Source of the DNA: Actinoplanes italicus
GTDB taxonomy: Bacteria > Actinomycetota > Actinomycetes > Mycobacteriales > Micromonosporaceae
Assembly: GCF_003001815.1 (NCBI RefSeq)
Contig: NZ_PVMZ01000010.1
Span: 124,001 to 188,000, forward strand
DNA length: 64,000 nt
Direction of reading: 5' to 3'
This document shows, one piece after another, positions 1-8,843 of this stretch; the stretch's first letter is position 1; each line of letters opens with the position of its first letter. Under the pieces are notes generated by a model. That model was not told the origin of the DNA and did no database searches. It saw only the letters and a program-made list of their open reading frames with translations. The position numbers were made by a program, and so were the translations under genes.

Positions 1-1244
1 AAGCCCTGCAGGTCGCCGGCGAGGACACCCAGCCGGTTCGGCCGGCCGGTGACCGGAACGGACAGGTTGAGCCGCAGCACCTCGGCCGGCTGGAACTTCG
101 ACGGGTTCACGTCGGCGTTGTCGAGCTGCGAGTTGAGATCGGCCTTGATGGGACCGTTCGCCTTGGTGGTGATGCCGGTCAGGAAGATCTCACTGAGGTC
201 GTTGCGCGGTGTGGCAGGCGCCGGGATCTTGTAGATGGCCTCGATCAGCTTCGGCACCTCGGGTTCGAGGACCCGCTTCACCAGGGCCGGGATCTTCGCG
301 TCGCGTACCGGAGGATTGGCATTGAAGGTGTCTTTGAGACCGGCCGGCACGATGACCTCGTTGATCAGCGGGTTGCCGAGCCTCGACACCTGGACCTTGC
401 CGCCGGACTGGCCGCCGCCGGTGATCCGGACCCGGTTGCGCTCGGTGGTCGACCAGACGCCGATCACCGGGTTGCGGCCGGCGTCGGCCCCCAGCGCCAC
501 GTCCTTGAACGGCACCTGCAGCGCGATCGTGTTGACGTTGTAGCCGGCGACGGTGTCCTGCCCGGTCTCCGAGAGGTCACCGCCGTACAGCAGGTCGAAG
601 ACGTTCAGGTCGAGGAAGAACGGGTCGTCGGCCTGGCCCGCGAAGATCTTCCAGCCGCCCGGCAGCGTCTGTACGGCCTGGTCGCGCAGCGTCTGGTAGT
701 CCGGCATGGACGCCGCGCCGACGCGGGACGGCGCGACCGGGGCGCCCTGCACGCGGGTCTTGAAGTCCGCGCCGCCGAACGACGACTCCAGCGAGTAGGT
801 CTGCCTGAACAGCAGGTTCTCGTCGTCGAGCGAGGTGACCGGGCCGTTGTTGTAGAGGAAGGTGCTGCTGCCCCGCTTGTCGACGTTCTTGAACCTCCAG
901 CGGAACTCGGCGTCCGGCTTCGCGTCGCCGTCGTTGTCGATCTTGATGTGGTACGTCGCGTCGGTCGCGAACGGGTAGAAGTTGGGCCCGCCGTTGGGCT
1001 CCGAGAACGGCTGCCAGTTCGCGATGAAGGTGACGTAACCGGGTCGTTCGGGGCTGACGAACGCGTACAGGTCGGTGTTGTCGACGGCCGGGTCGGCGGC
1101 GATGAGCGGCGCCTCCCGGTGACTGGACGCGGTCGCTGCTCCCGGCCCGAGGCCGTAGAGCGACCCGAGGAGCAGCGCGCCCACGCCGAGCACTGCCGCT
1201 GTCCGCCGACGGCGGGTCCCCGGGGTCTTCGGGTTGACCGTCAT
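1..1244 (-). CDS. DUF4331 domain-containing secreted protein (3' end outside window)
   Basis: The reading frame is open from the ATG at 1244 to the window edge (414 codons, C-terminus missing). A twin-arginine-like or basic start (residues 6-12 rich in R/T) and a hydrophobic core precede an SHREAPLIAADPAVDNTDLY block, the hallmark of DUF4331 proteins. A GGAAGGA ribosome site lies about 6 bases upstream. DUF4331 proteins are exported and of unknown biochemical role. The gene is divergent from the sugar dehydrogenase at 1423 and looks unrelated to the antibiotic cluster. Family assignment is confident; no function can be claimed. Confidence 0.88.
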   Translation of the reverse strand, partial: MTVNPKTPGTRRRRTAAVLGVGALLLGSLYGLGPGAATASSHREAPLIAADPAVDNTDLYAFVSPERPGYVTFIANWQPFSEPNGGPNFYPFATDATYHIKIDNDGDAKPDAEFRWRFKNVDKRGSSTFLYNNGPVTSLDDENLLFRQTYSLESSFGGADFKTRVQGAPVAPSRVGAASMPDYQTLRDQAVQTLPGGWKIFAGQADDPFFLDLNVFDLLYGGDLSETGQDTVAGYNVNTIALQVPFKDVALGADAGRNPVIGVWSTTERNRVRITGGGQSGGKVQVSRLGNPLINEVIVPAGLKDTFNANPPVRDAKIPALVKRVLEPEVPKLIEAIYKIPAPATPRNDLSEIFLTGITTKANGPIKADLNSQLDNADVNPSKFQPAEVLRLNLSVPVTGRPNRLGVLAGDLQG

Positions 1245-1422
1245 GGTCGTTCCTTCCGTGCCGATGATGGGTTCTCGGCTCCGGATTCGTGGCGGTGAGC
1301 CGCGCGGATGGGCGGTTGTCGCCTTACCGACTTCGACCCATCCGCGCCGGGGGCGGCTCCGAACACCCTTCTTCGGGTGCGCCGGGTTGCGGCCCGGCCC
1401 GCGGGTGGGTAGAGATGCACCG

Positions 1423-2790
1423 GTGAGAACTGTGACGCGCGGTGTGCTGACCACGAGCCTGCTGTTCACCCTGGGTGCCTGCACGGCTGAGGAGCGTGGT
1501 GTCCCGGTGCCTCCGGCGGCGCCCGCACCCGCGGCGTCGGCCGCGGAGAAGGTCCCGGACCTGGTGCCGACCACCGTGCGCGTCCTCGGCGGCACGGGTG
1601 CCGGCCCGTTCGACTCCGAGCGGAAGGTGCAGGCCCCGCCCGGGTGGACGGTCACCGTGTGGGCCCGCATCGACAAGGCGCGCCTGCTCGCCTGGACCCC
1701 GGACGGGCAGCTGCTCGTGTCGCGACCCAAGTTCGGCGACGTCATCGCGCTCACCCCCGGCGCCGGCGACACCGTCCCGGCGCAGCGCACCCTGCTCAGC
1801 GGGCTCAACCAGCCGCACGGGCTCGACTTCGACGGCGACACCCTCTACGTGGCCGAGAGTGATCAGGTCAACGCCTACACGTACAAGTCCGGCGAGGTCT
1901 CCGGCCGCAAGGTCGTGATCGACGGGCTGCCCGACGCCAAGAGCCCTGAGCTGCGCGGCGCGTACTCGCACGCGCTCAAGAGCGTCGCGATCGGTGAGGA
2001 CGGCAGCATCTACGTCTCGGTCGGATCGACCGGCAACGTGTCGGCCGAGGACCGCGAGGCCTCCCCGGAGCGGGCGAGCATCCTGCGGGCGCCCTCCGGC
2101 GGGGGCGAGGCGACCACGTTCGCCCGCGGGGTCCGCAACGGCACCGGGCTCGCGATCGACCCCGACGGCGCCGTGTGGACCGCCGTCAACCACCGGGACA
2201 ACATCGAATTCCCGTACGCCAAGGACTACGACGGTGACGGCGACTCCGATGCCGGCAAGGTGATGCAGAAGTACGTCAACGACCACCCGATGGAGCAGCT
2301 CGCCCGGCTGACGCAGGGCCGTGACCTGGGCTGGCCGTACTGCAACTCCGAGGCCGACGTCGAACCCGGCGACCCGGGCTCACCGCTGAACTACACCGGG
2401 CGGCCGTTCGTCCGCGACATCCAGATGAACGCCGACGGCGCGAAACTCGACTGCGGCAAGCTGGCCCCGATCGAGCAGGGCATGGGCGCGCACTCGGCGC
2501 CGCTCGGGCTCAGCTTCGTCACCGATCCGGGCCTGCCCGGGGCGTACGGACCGGGCGCGCTCGTGGGCATCCACGGCTCGTGGAACCGCAACCCGCCCCG
2601 CCCGCCGGAGGTCTCGTTCTTCGCCTGGCGAAACGGCGCCCTCGGCGCGCAGCAGACCCTGCTCGGAGGCTTCCAGAACGAGGACGGCTCCCGCTGGGGC
2701 CGTCCGGTGATGGCGGTCCAGGGCCCGGACGGCGCCCTCTACGTCAGCGACGACCACGCCAACGCCGTGTACCGGGTGACCCCCGCCTGA
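1423..2790 (+). CDS. PQQ-dependent sugar/sorbosone dehydrogenase-type lipoprotein
   Basis: This is a protein of about 455 aa starting at GTG 1423. The start was chosen because it gives a clean lipoprotein signal peptide with lipobox LGAC about 20 residues in; upstream in-frame codons would prepend a proline/arginine-rich stretch. The body is a beta-propeller of the glucose/sorbosone dehydrogenase family: PHGLDFDGD, YVSVGSTGN, GTGLAIDPDG and HSAPLGLSF blocks recur in that family. Members oxidise sugars or aldoses in the periplasm or cell wall using PQQ, but many actinobacterial homologues have no demonstrated substrate. It ends 4 bases from the convergent CDF transporter gene. Confidence 0.85.
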   Translation: MRTVTRGVLTTSLLFTLGACTAEERGVPVPPAAPAPAASAAEKVPDLVPTTVRVLGGTGAGPFDSERKVQAPPGWTVTVWARIDKARLLAWTPDGQLLVSRPKFGDVIALTPGAGDTVPAQRTLLSGLNQPHGLDFDGDTLYVAESDQVNAYTYKSGEVSGRKVVIDGLPDAKSPELRGAYSHALKSVAIGEDGSIYVSVGSTGNVSAEDREASPERASILRAPSGGGEATTFARGVRNGTGLAIDPDGAVWTAVNHRDNIEFPYAKDYDGDGDSDAGKVMQKYVNDHPMEQLARLTQGRDLGWPYCNSEADVEPGDPGSPLNYTGRPFVRDIQMNADGAKLDCGKLAPIEQGMGAHSAPLGLSFVTDPGLPGAYGPGALVGIHGSWNRNPPRPPEVSFFAWRNGALGAQQTLLGGFQNEDGSRWGRPVMAVQGPDGALYVSDDHANAVYRVTPA

Positions 2791-2794
2791 CGAT

Positions 2795-3964
2795 TCACCG
2801 GCGCCGCGCGTGGGACAGCTCACCGTGGTGCCGGTCGCCCGGATGACTGTCCGGGTCGACGTGCACCGTCGCGCCGGTCAGCCGGGGCACATGATGGGTC
2901 AGCTGGTGCTCGGCGTCCGCGGCGATCTCGTGCGCGGCGATCAGTGTCAGCCCCGAGTCGACGACGATGCCGGCCTCCGCGTGCAGCCGGTGACCGATCC
3001 AGCGCATCCGCAGCGCGGACACGTCGTGGATGCCGGGAACCGCGCGCAGCTCCCGTTCGGCCCGCTCGACGATCGCCGGGTCGACCCGGTCCATCAGCCG
3101 GTGGTAGACCTCGCGGGCGGCGTCCTTGAGCACGAACAGGATCGCCACCGTGATGACCAGGCCGACCACCGGGTCGGCCCAGCCCCAGCCCAGCCCGGTT
3201 CCCGCCGCCGCCAGGACCACGGCGAGCGACGTGAACCCGTCGGTCCGCGCGTGCAGCCCGTCGGCGACCAGCGCGGCCGACCCGATCCTCCGGCCCACGG
3301 TGATCCGGTAGCGGGCGACCAGCTCGTTGCCGGCGAACCCGATCAGCCCCGCCGCGAACACCCACGGCAGGTGCGTCATCGTGCGCGGGCTCAGCAGCCG
3401 GTCCACCGCGAACCATCCGGCCGCCACCGCCGATCCGGCGATCACCAGGACGATGACGATGCCGGCGAGATCCTCGGCACGACCGAAACCATAGGTGTAC
3501 GCCCTGGTGGCGGCCCGCCGGCCCAGGATGAAGGCGATCCCCAGCGGTACGGCGGTGAGTGCGTCGGCCACGTTGTGCAGGGTGTCGCCGAGCAGCGCCA
3601 CCGAACCGGAGAGCACCACGATCAGCGCCTGCAGAAGCGCGGTGACGCCGAGCGCCACCAGCGAGATCCACAGGGCCCTCAACCCGTCCCGCGACGACTC
3701 GAGAGCGCTGTCGACCTTGTCGGCGCTGTCGTGCGAATGCGGAGTGAACAGGTGCCGCAGCCGGTTGTTGCCGCCTGCGTGCTTGTGCCCGTGCCGCCCA
3801 TGCTCGTGCTGGTGGTCCGGCTCGTGCTGGTGGTCCGGCTCGTGCTGGTGGTCCGGCTCGTGCTGGTGGTCCGGCTCGTGCTGGTGGTCCGGCTCGTGCT
3901 GGTGGTCCGGCTCGTGCTCGTGGTCCGGCTGGTGCTCGTGGCCGTGGTGTGCGTGATGGCCCAT
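2795..3964 (-). CDS. Cation diffusion facilitator metal-efflux transporter with His-rich N-terminus
   Basis: About 389 aa from ATG 3964 (an in-frame ATG at 3973 adds three residues). Residues 1-60 are almost only H, D, E, Q and P and contain six perfect HQHEPD repeats, a probable cytosolic Zn/Co/Ni-binding tail. Six membrane helices follow, with two HxxxD metal-site motifs (LGDTLHNVADAL and DGLHARTDGF), then the CDF C-terminal ferredoxin-like domain. CDF pumps export divalent metals using the proton gradient. The gene is divergent from an ArsR repressor with overlapping promoters, so metal-inducible control is likely. The metal specificity cannot be read from sequence. Confidence 0.93.
   Translation of the reverse strand: MGHHAHHGHEHQPDHEHEPDHQHEPDHQHEPDHQHEPDHQHEPDHQHEPDHQHEHGRHGHKHAGGNNRLRHLFTPHSHDSADKVDSALESSRDGLRALWISLVALGVTALLQALIVVLSGSVALLGDTLHNVADALTAVPLGIAFILGRRAATRAYTYGFGRAEDLAGIVIVLVIAGSAVAAGWFAVDRLLSPRTMTHLPWVFAAGLIGFAGNELVARYRITVGRRIGSAALVADGLHARTDGFTSLAVVLAAAGTGLGWGWADPVVGLVITVAILFVLKDAAREVYHRLMDRVDPAIVERAERELRAVPGIHDVSALRMRWIGHRLHAEAGIVVDSGLTLIAAHEIAADAEHQLTHHVPRLTGATVHVDPDSHPGDRHHGELSHARRR
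3803..3928. repeat. 18-bp tandem repeat encoding HQHEPD units
   Basis: Six perfect tandem copies of an 18-base unit (beginning ctcgtgctgg) fill 3803-3910. A seventh copy with one mismatch follows at 3911-3928, and a degenerate copy after it. The array is in frame and encodes the His-rich tail of the CDF transporter, so copy-number slippage would lengthen or shorten the metal-binding tail without frameshift. Confidence 0.95.
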
Positions 3965-3984
3965 GGTCGGCATAATATGTGCTC
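3965..3984. promoter_or_regulatory. Overlapping divergent -10 region, probable leaderless starts and ArsR operator
   Basis: Only 20 bases separate ATG 3964 (minus) and ATG 3985 (plus). The AT block 3971-3978 supplies CATAAT on the plus strand and TATTAT on the minus strand, each about 8 bases before the corresponding ATG, and neither start has a Shine-Dalgarno sequence. This fits two leaderless transcripts firing from one shared -10 box. GCAT/ATGC half-sites at 3970-3988 could be part of the repressor site. The promoter reading is inference from spacing. Confidence 0.5.
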
Positions 3985-4368
3985 ATGCGCGCACGCGACA
4001 ACGTTGCAAATGCCAGTGACCTGCAGAAACAAGCGGTGGGCGACGACGTGATCGAGGCAGCAACCACCCTGTTGGCGATGCTTTCCGACCCCACTCGGCT
4101 GCGCCTGGCGGCCTGCCTGCTGGACGGCGAACAGGACGTGACGACACTGACCGAAGCCGTCGGAGCCGCCCGTCCCGCCGTCTCCCAGCACCTGGGCAAA
4201 CTCCGCCTGGCCGGGGTGACGAGGGTTCGCCGGGAGGGCCGCCGCCAGGTGTACACCCTGGCCGACGACCACGTGCGCCGCCTGGTGACCGAGGCGCTCT
4301 ACACCGCCGAGCACCGCCTGCCTGGCCGGCCGGCCCACCACGGCCCGCCGCTCCCACGCAGCCGCTGA
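3985..4368 (+). CDS. ArsR/SmtB-family metal-sensing repressor
   Basis: A small winged-helix protein of about 127 aa from ATG 3985 (a GTG at 3979 is possible). The recognition region AARPAVSQHLGKLRLAG and the wing RREGRRQVYTL are typical ArsR. In the C-terminal helix a D-D-H followed 14 residues later by H matches three of the four alpha-5 ligands of CzrA/NmtR-type Zn, Co or Ni sensors. The divergent CDF gene is the obvious target. It would repress the shared promoter until metal binds. Function by family is firm; metal identity is not. Confidence 0.9.
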   Translation: MRARDNVANASDLQKQAVGDDVIEAATTLLAMLSDPTRLRLAACLLDGEQDVTTLTEAVGAARPAVSQHLGKLRLAGVTRVRREGRRQVYTLADDHVRRLVTEALYTAEHRLPGRPAHHGPPLPRSR

Positions 4369-4575
4369 CCGCCTGCCGCTCAGACGCAGCCACCGTCCGC
4401 CCGCCGGTTTCGCGCAGCCGCTGACCACTCATCGACGTCGTCGCGTGGCCGCTGACCTTCTCATCCGCCGATTTCGCGTCGCCGCTGGCCTTCTGCGCGC
4501 CGTTTCGCGTGGCCGCCGGCCCCATCCGTGCGTGGAAGTTCATCGCCGCGCCGGTACGGTGCCGCCACGATCGAC

Positions 4576-4767
4576 ATGCTTCACAGCTGGATCAGCAGGG
4601 CCGGCAGCGAAGGCGGGCCGCTACTCATCTGCGACGCGGATGAATTCACCGCGTGGACCCGCGTGATCCACGACGATGACTGGCAACACGATCCGGCCTG
4701 CGACCTGGCGCGGGCCATTGCCGTGCTCTACGCCGACGACGATGAACTAGAGAGCTTTCGCGGTTGA
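4576..4767 (+). pseudogene. Truncated Imm21-like immunity protein fragment
   Basis: A 63-codon frame from ATG 4576 reads like the N-terminal part of Imm21 polymorphic-toxin immunity proteins: a W-I-S/AG-GGPLL start, a tryptophan-containing loop, then an ACDL-type segment and an acidic end. Imm21 proteins are usually well over 100 aa. Here the similarity stops at 4747, exactly where a dispersed repeat element begins, and the frame ends 21 bases later inside the repeat. I infer a gene cut off by the repeat. The match is by eye and moderate; an unrelated small protein is possible. Confidence 0.4.
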
Positions 4768-4950
4768 GGTTCCCGGCCCGTCAGCCGCATCCGTCTGAGC
4801 CGTGATGGCGCTCGGCCGGCTGATGGCCTGGCGTCACCGTCGTGGGCTCCGGAATCGCGGGGTCGGCTACCGCCGCGCGCCGGTGCTGGACGATCAACTA
4901 CGGCCGTTTTCGGAGCCCGGCTCCGGGATATCGCTGCCTCCGGCCCGGTA

Positions 4951-5107
4951 AAGGGTTCGCCGCCCAAGGCTGGGCGATCAGGCAGTCCGGGGAAGGGTCC
5001 GCCTGCCACAGCTGGGCGATCAACAGCCCGAGGAAGGGTTCACCGGCCACGGCTGGGCGATCAACAGCCCGCGGAAGGGTTCACCGCCCACGGCTGGGCG
5101 ATCAGAT
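4951..5107. repeat. Four direct repeats of 41-42 bp
   Basis: Units starting aagggt at 4951, 4993, 5034 and 5075 each continue with a cca(c/a)ggctgggcgatca core. Spacing is 42, 41 and 41 bases with no unique spacers, so this is not a CRISPR array. Two related units occur further on at 5409. Confidence 0.85.
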
Positions 5108-5408
5108 CAGGCGGTCCGGGACATGGCTATCCCCACCAGCCTCAGACCCTGACCGTACAAGGTGTCTAGAGAGCCTTCGCAGTCGAGGTCTGAACCCATG
5201 AGCCGCATCAGGGACTTCGGACAAGGGCTGGCGGGCTCCCGGGACGGCTGTCTGCCTGCCGTCGGGCGGCGCTCGGCCCGGGGCGGGTTCGGCGTTGCCG
5301 GCCTGGGTTACGGCTCGCGGCCCGATACCGCCACGTTGGGGTGCTGGACGATCAACTACGGCCGTTTTACGGGCCCGGCTCCGGGATACGGCTGCCTCCC
5401 GCGCTGGG

Positions 5409-5490
5409 AAGGGTGCGCTGGCCATGGCCGGGCGATGAACAGGCGCCAGGAAGGGTGCGCTGGCCACGGCCGGGCGATCAACAGCCACCC
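5409..5490. repeat. Two further 42-bp repeat units
   Basis: Units at 5409 and 5451 (aagggtgcgctggcca followed by a ggccgggcgat core) are diverged relatives of the four units at 4951-5107. They lie in the matching place of the second copy of the duplicated segment. Confidence 0.8.
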
Positions 5491-5565
5491 GACCCCGCCA
5501 CCCGTAGCTCAGCCGTGGAAGTCGGCCGGCAACGGAGGGCAGCGGGATCCCTTGGCCGCTGCTAA

Positions 5566-5619
5566 GAGCGCGGCCTGAGCCGGTGCTGCGGAGAGCGCGG
5601 CCTGAGCCGGTGCTCCGGA
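5566..5619. repeat. 27-bp tandem duplication
   Basis: Two adjacent 27-base copies beginning gagcgcggcctgagccg differ at one base. They lie in non-coding sequence. Confidence 0.85.
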
Positions 5620-5681
5620 GAGTGTCGCTGTGGAGGGCTGGTGTTGCGGCGGTGGGATCACACGCAGCCGTTGCGTGCGAC

Positions 5682-5707
5682 CCTGCCGCCGCGATGGCGG
5701 CGGCAGG
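5682..5707. terminator. Perfect 11-bp GC hairpin in non-coding DNA
   Basis: Arms 5682-5692 and 5697-5707 pair perfectly around a GATG loop. There is no T-tract and no adjacent gene, so it may be a terminator remnant or part of the repeat element. Confidence 0.35.
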
Positions 5708-6403
5708 CGTCCACGGACCCGCGACGTGGGACCTCACCGTTGTTGCCGACGACGTCAGGAGCATGCGCGAAGCCTGATTGTGTGCCCCAGTCGTAGCCAA
5801 GCCACGTCATGGCAGCTGGATTCGAGGGCTGAGATCGGGCCGGCGAGCTGGACCTCGACTGCGAAAGCTCTCTGGACGCGGCTCCGATCCCTTTCGGTCC
5901 CGGCGACACCTGGCATGCGGGTTTGCTATGGGAGATGGACGGCGCCGGCGCTGCTGAGACCGCGATCGCGACCGCCGGCCGGCCGAGCCTGAGGGACCCG
6001 CTGCGGCCGAGACTTCTGATCATGCGCTCCTGAGTGAACACCGATGCTCACGATGCCCCGCGTCGCTACGTGACGAGCCTCGATGCCGCCGATACGCACG
6101 GGCGAACAGCACGGGCGAACAGGACCGGCGACAGCGACTGGAGCCGTCGCTGGAGCAGCCTCGATCGTCAACCGGGTGAACCTCTGACTCGCCCGTCGAT
6201 CGCCATCCACCTAGATTCCTAGGATGCTCTACGGGTGGTGCGCTGGCTGACATCAACCCAGCGACGGCGGCAGCGGCCAGGACTTCAGGGACGCGCCGCG
6301 CGGCGCGGGTGAGCGGTACGGCGGCGAAGCGCCCACATCGCGCCGATGCCTCTCCTACCCTTGTGTAAATGCGGTGTTACCTGTTCGAGGGCCGTTCCTC
6401 GGT

Positions 6404-6772
6404 ATGACGGTTCTGGTGCTGGCCGAGGACGATGACGACATCCGCATGCTGGCGGCCCGGATCCTGCGGCGTGCTGATTTCACGGTGATCGAGGCGGCGG
6501 ACGGGAACGCGGCGCTGGCCGCGGTGCGTGAGCATCGTCCGGCGATTCTGGTCAGTGACATCGACATGCCGCACCTGTCCGGTGTCGAGCTGTGTCGGCG
6601 GCTCCGGGCCGACCCGGTCACGGCGGATCTTCCGGTGATCTTCGTGAGTGGGAGCCTGACTCCGGGTGACGATCGGCCGGCGCGGGCGGGGGCCACGGCG
6701 GTCGTGATGAAGCCGTTCCTGCCGACGGACCTGGTCGACTGTGTGCGCAGGACGTTAGCCGCCGTGTTCTGA
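6404..6772 (+). CDS. Single-domain response regulator (CheY-like receiver)
   Basis: About 122 aa from ATG 6404; an in-frame upstream start at 6374 would add ten residues not typical of the fold. The acidic cluster EDDDD at 8-12, the phospho-acceptor Asp52 in SDIDMPHLSG and Lys103 in VVMKPF are the receiver signature. No output domain follows, so it acts by protein contact or phosphotransfer. Its 3' end overlaps by 18 bases the convergent histidine kinase gene, which probably is its partner. The signal sensed is unknown. Confidence 0.9.
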   Translation: MTVLVLAEDDDDIRMLAARILRRADFTVIEAADGNAALAAVREHRPAILVSDIDMPHLSGVELCRRLRADPVTADLPVIFVSGSLTPGDDRPARAGATAVVMKPFLPTDLVDCVRRTLAAVF

Positions 6773-8803
6773 CCGGTCGGCGGGCAGCCGTACGGTGATC
6801 TTCGTGCCGGGTCCGCTGGTGGGGACCACGCGGATGCTGCCGTGGTGGAGGTTGACGATGGCGCGGCTCAGCGCCAGGCCGAGGCCGTTGCCGGGGATGC
6901 GGTTCTCGCGGGTGCGTGCCGAGCGGTAGAAGCGGGCGAACAGCCGGTCGTGTTCGGCGTGTGGTACGCCGAGGCCGGTGTCGGTGACGGTCAGTTCGAC
7001 GGCTGCCGGGTCGGGGCGGGTCATGCGTACGGTCACCTCGCCCGCGCCGAGGGTGTGTTTGATGGCGTTGCCGAGCAGTTCGGTGACGACCTGGCGAAGT
7101 CTTGCGGCGTCGCCGGTGACGGTCGGTTCGACCTGCAGGTCGAGTTTGACCGACACCTGTGCGGCTTCGGCGGCCGGGTGGACCTCGGCGTCGGCGGCGC
7201 GGATCACGGCGGCCAGGTCGACGGGACGGTGGGTGAGGGTGGCGTGCCCACCGTCCAGGGCGGCGAGGTCGAGCAGCTGGTCGACGATGGTGCGCAGGAT
7301 GGCGCTGTTGCGGCTGAGCACGTCGAGCATGCCGGGTAGTTCGGCGACGACGGTGTCGGGGTCGGATTCGCGCAGCATCTCGACGTAGGCGGTGATCGAT
7401 GTCAGCGGGGTGCGCAGTTCGTGGCCGATCAGGGCGAGGTAGTCGTCCTTGCTGCGGTGCAGGGCGAGGGTGAGTTCGTCGGCGCGGTGCCGTTCCAGGA
7501 ATTCGGCGATGCGTGCGCCGATGCCGGCGAGCAGGCTGATGAGGGGGTCGGCGGGGTCGTCGACGGCGGTGGCGCGGAACGACAGGACGGCGAGGACGCG
7601 GCTGCCGGTGGGTGCGGGTACGGCGAGGCGGACCCGGTCGGTTCCGGGTTCGTGTCCGGCCCAGACGGTGCGTCCGGTGCGCCAGGCGGTGTCGGTGACG
7701 GTGTCGCCGGGGTCGAATTCGGTGTTCGGGTCGCAGGTGGCGGAGTTGCCGATGTCGGGGCTGCCGGTGTGGTGGTGGGCGGCCGGCAGCAGGGTTCCGG
7801 CCTCCTGGTCGACGAGCCAGATCTCGCCGTACGGCCAGCCGAACCCGTCGCAGATGGCGGCGAGCACCGGTGGCCCGGCCTCCTGGATGCTGCCGGCGTT
7901 GGCGAGTGCCTCGGTGACCGCCTGGTCGACGTCTCGGAACCGGCCGGCGCGGCGTTGTTCTGTCACGTCGCGTACGGTGACGACGGATCCGAGGTGGTGC
8001 CGGCCGGCGCCGATGATGGGTTGTGCGTCGACGGTGATGGTGCGGGGGTGGCCGCCGGGGATGTTGACGAGCAGGTCGGTGTCGCGCAGGCGTTCGCCGC
8101 GCAGGGCGCGCAGGAGTGGCAGGTCGTCGGCGGGCAGTGGTCGCCCGTGCAGGTCGGTGACGCGGCTGTGTGGCGCCCAGTCGCGGATGGGGGTGCCGAC
8201 GGGGATGCGGCCGGAGAGTTCGCGGGCGTAGTCGTTCTGGAAGACCAGGTTGCCGTTCTCGTCGCAGGCCGCGACGCCGATCTTGAGGCTTCGCAGGAGT
8301 GCGTCGAGGAATCGGCGCTGGGTGTCGGCGCGGTGTTGACCGGCGACGAATTCGGCGCAGGCCTGGGCTGCTTCGTCGACGGCGGCCAGCTGGTCGGGGG
8401 TCCAGTCGCGGGGCTGGTAGTCGATGACGTTGCAGACGCCGAGGATGCCGTCGTGTTCGTGGTGGATCGGGAAGCCGGCGTAGCCGCGGACGCCCGCGTC
8501 GACGGCCGGTGCGGCGTCGGGCACGCGGGGGTCGTCGCGGATGTCGGTGATGATCAGCGGCTCTCCGGTTTCGAGGACGAGGCCGGCCAGCGTGGAGCGG
8601 GAGGGTGTGTTTCCTGGCCGGGGCCATTCGGGTGGCATGCCGGACGCTCCGGCGAGGATGAGTCCGTCGCCGTCGCCGGTCAGCAGGATCAGTGCCGTCG
8701 GCGCGTCGGCGGCCCGGGCGAGGACCGCCGCGAACCTGCTCACCCCGTGATCCAGCACGCCGGACGGGCTCATCCGGACGAAACCCCGGGAAGGAGCACC
8801 CAT
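6755..8803 (-). CDS. GAF-PAS-GAF hybrid-sensor histidine kinase
   Basis: About 680 aa; starts at 8815, 8803 or 8773 are all possible. Order of domains: an N-terminal GAF (roughly residues 20-165), a PAS segment (about 170-290, containing FLDALLRSLKIGVAACDENG), a second GAF (about 300-440), a dimerisation H-box with GHELRTPLTSI and a HATPase domain with N-box ELLGNAIKH and G-boxes DTGLGV and GNGLGLA. There are no membrane segments, so it is a cytosolic sensor. It lies tail to tail with the receiver at 6404. The architecture resembles actinobacterial light or redox sensing kinases, but no chromophore-binding Cys is evident. Confidence 0.9.
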   Translation of the reverse strand: MGAPSRGFVRMSPSGVLDHGVSRFAAVLARAADAPTALILLTGDGDGLILAGASGMPPEWPRPGNTPSRSTLAGLVLETGEPLIITDIRDDPRVPDAAPAVDAGVRGYAGFPIHHEHDGILGVCNVIDYQPRDWTPDQLAAVDEAAQACAEFVAGQHRADTQRRFLDALLRSLKIGVAACDENGNLVFQNDYARELSGRIPVGTPIRDWAPHSRVTDLHGRPLPADDLPLLRALRGERLRDTDLLVNIPGGHPRTITVDAQPIIGAGRHHLGSVVTVRDVTEQRRAGRFRDVDQAVTEALANAGSIQEAGPPVLAAICDGFGWPYGEIWLVDQEAGTLLPAAHHHTGSPDIGNSATCDPNTEFDPGDTVTDTAWRTGRTVWAGHEPGTDRVRLAVPAPTGSRVLAVLSFRATAVDDPADPLISLLAGIGARIAEFLERHRADELTLALHRSKDDYLALIGHELRTPLTSITAYVEMLRESDPDTVVAELPGMLDVLSRNSAILRTIVDQLLDLAALDGGHATLTHRPVDLAAVIRAADAEVHPAAEAAQVSVKLDLQVEPTVTGDAARLRQVVTELLGNAIKHTLGAGEVTVRMTRPDPAAVELTVTDTGLGVPHAEHDRLFARFYRSARTRENRIPGNGLGLALSRAIVNLHHGSIRVVPTSGPGTKITVRLPADRSEHGG

Positions 8804-8843
8804 GTGTCGAGCCAACCACCTCGCCGGACGCCGGCGGTCGGGT

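Larger units (their letters stand above)
4747..5875. repeat. Dispersed 23-bp element in two direct and one inverted copy, with a duplicated segment
   Basis: A 23-base sequence starting ctagagagc occurs at 4747-4769 and 5166-5188 in direct orientation and at 5853-5875 inverted, each with a few mismatches. After the first two copies a second shared block (gatcaactacggccgtttt followed by a ggctccggga stretch) occurs near 4889-4935 and 5348-5395, so a segment of about 420-460 bp has been duplicated. The outer inverted pair could be the ends of a non-coding mobile element. No transposase is present. Confidence 0.6.
4369..6403. other. Gene-poor, repeat-rich intergenic region
   Basis: Two kilobases hold no convincing intact gene. 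The first 160 bases contain degenerate copies of a 'gtttcgcg..gccgctg' motif. An Imm21-like fragment follows at 4576, then dispersed and tandem repeats to about 5875. From 5876 to 6403 I see nothing beyond short, low-quality reading frames; one at 6034-6222 was rejected. Coding-like third-position GC bias is lost across most of the stretch. The zone looks like a site of past insertions. Confidence 0.7.

Noticed and set aside
4951..5490. Possible CRISPR array
   Set aside because: Units are contiguous 41-42-bp direct repeats with no unique spacers and no cas genes near.
6034..6222. 62-codon plus-strand frame in the repeat zone
   Set aside because: No ribosome site, no recognisable motif and poor codon bias.
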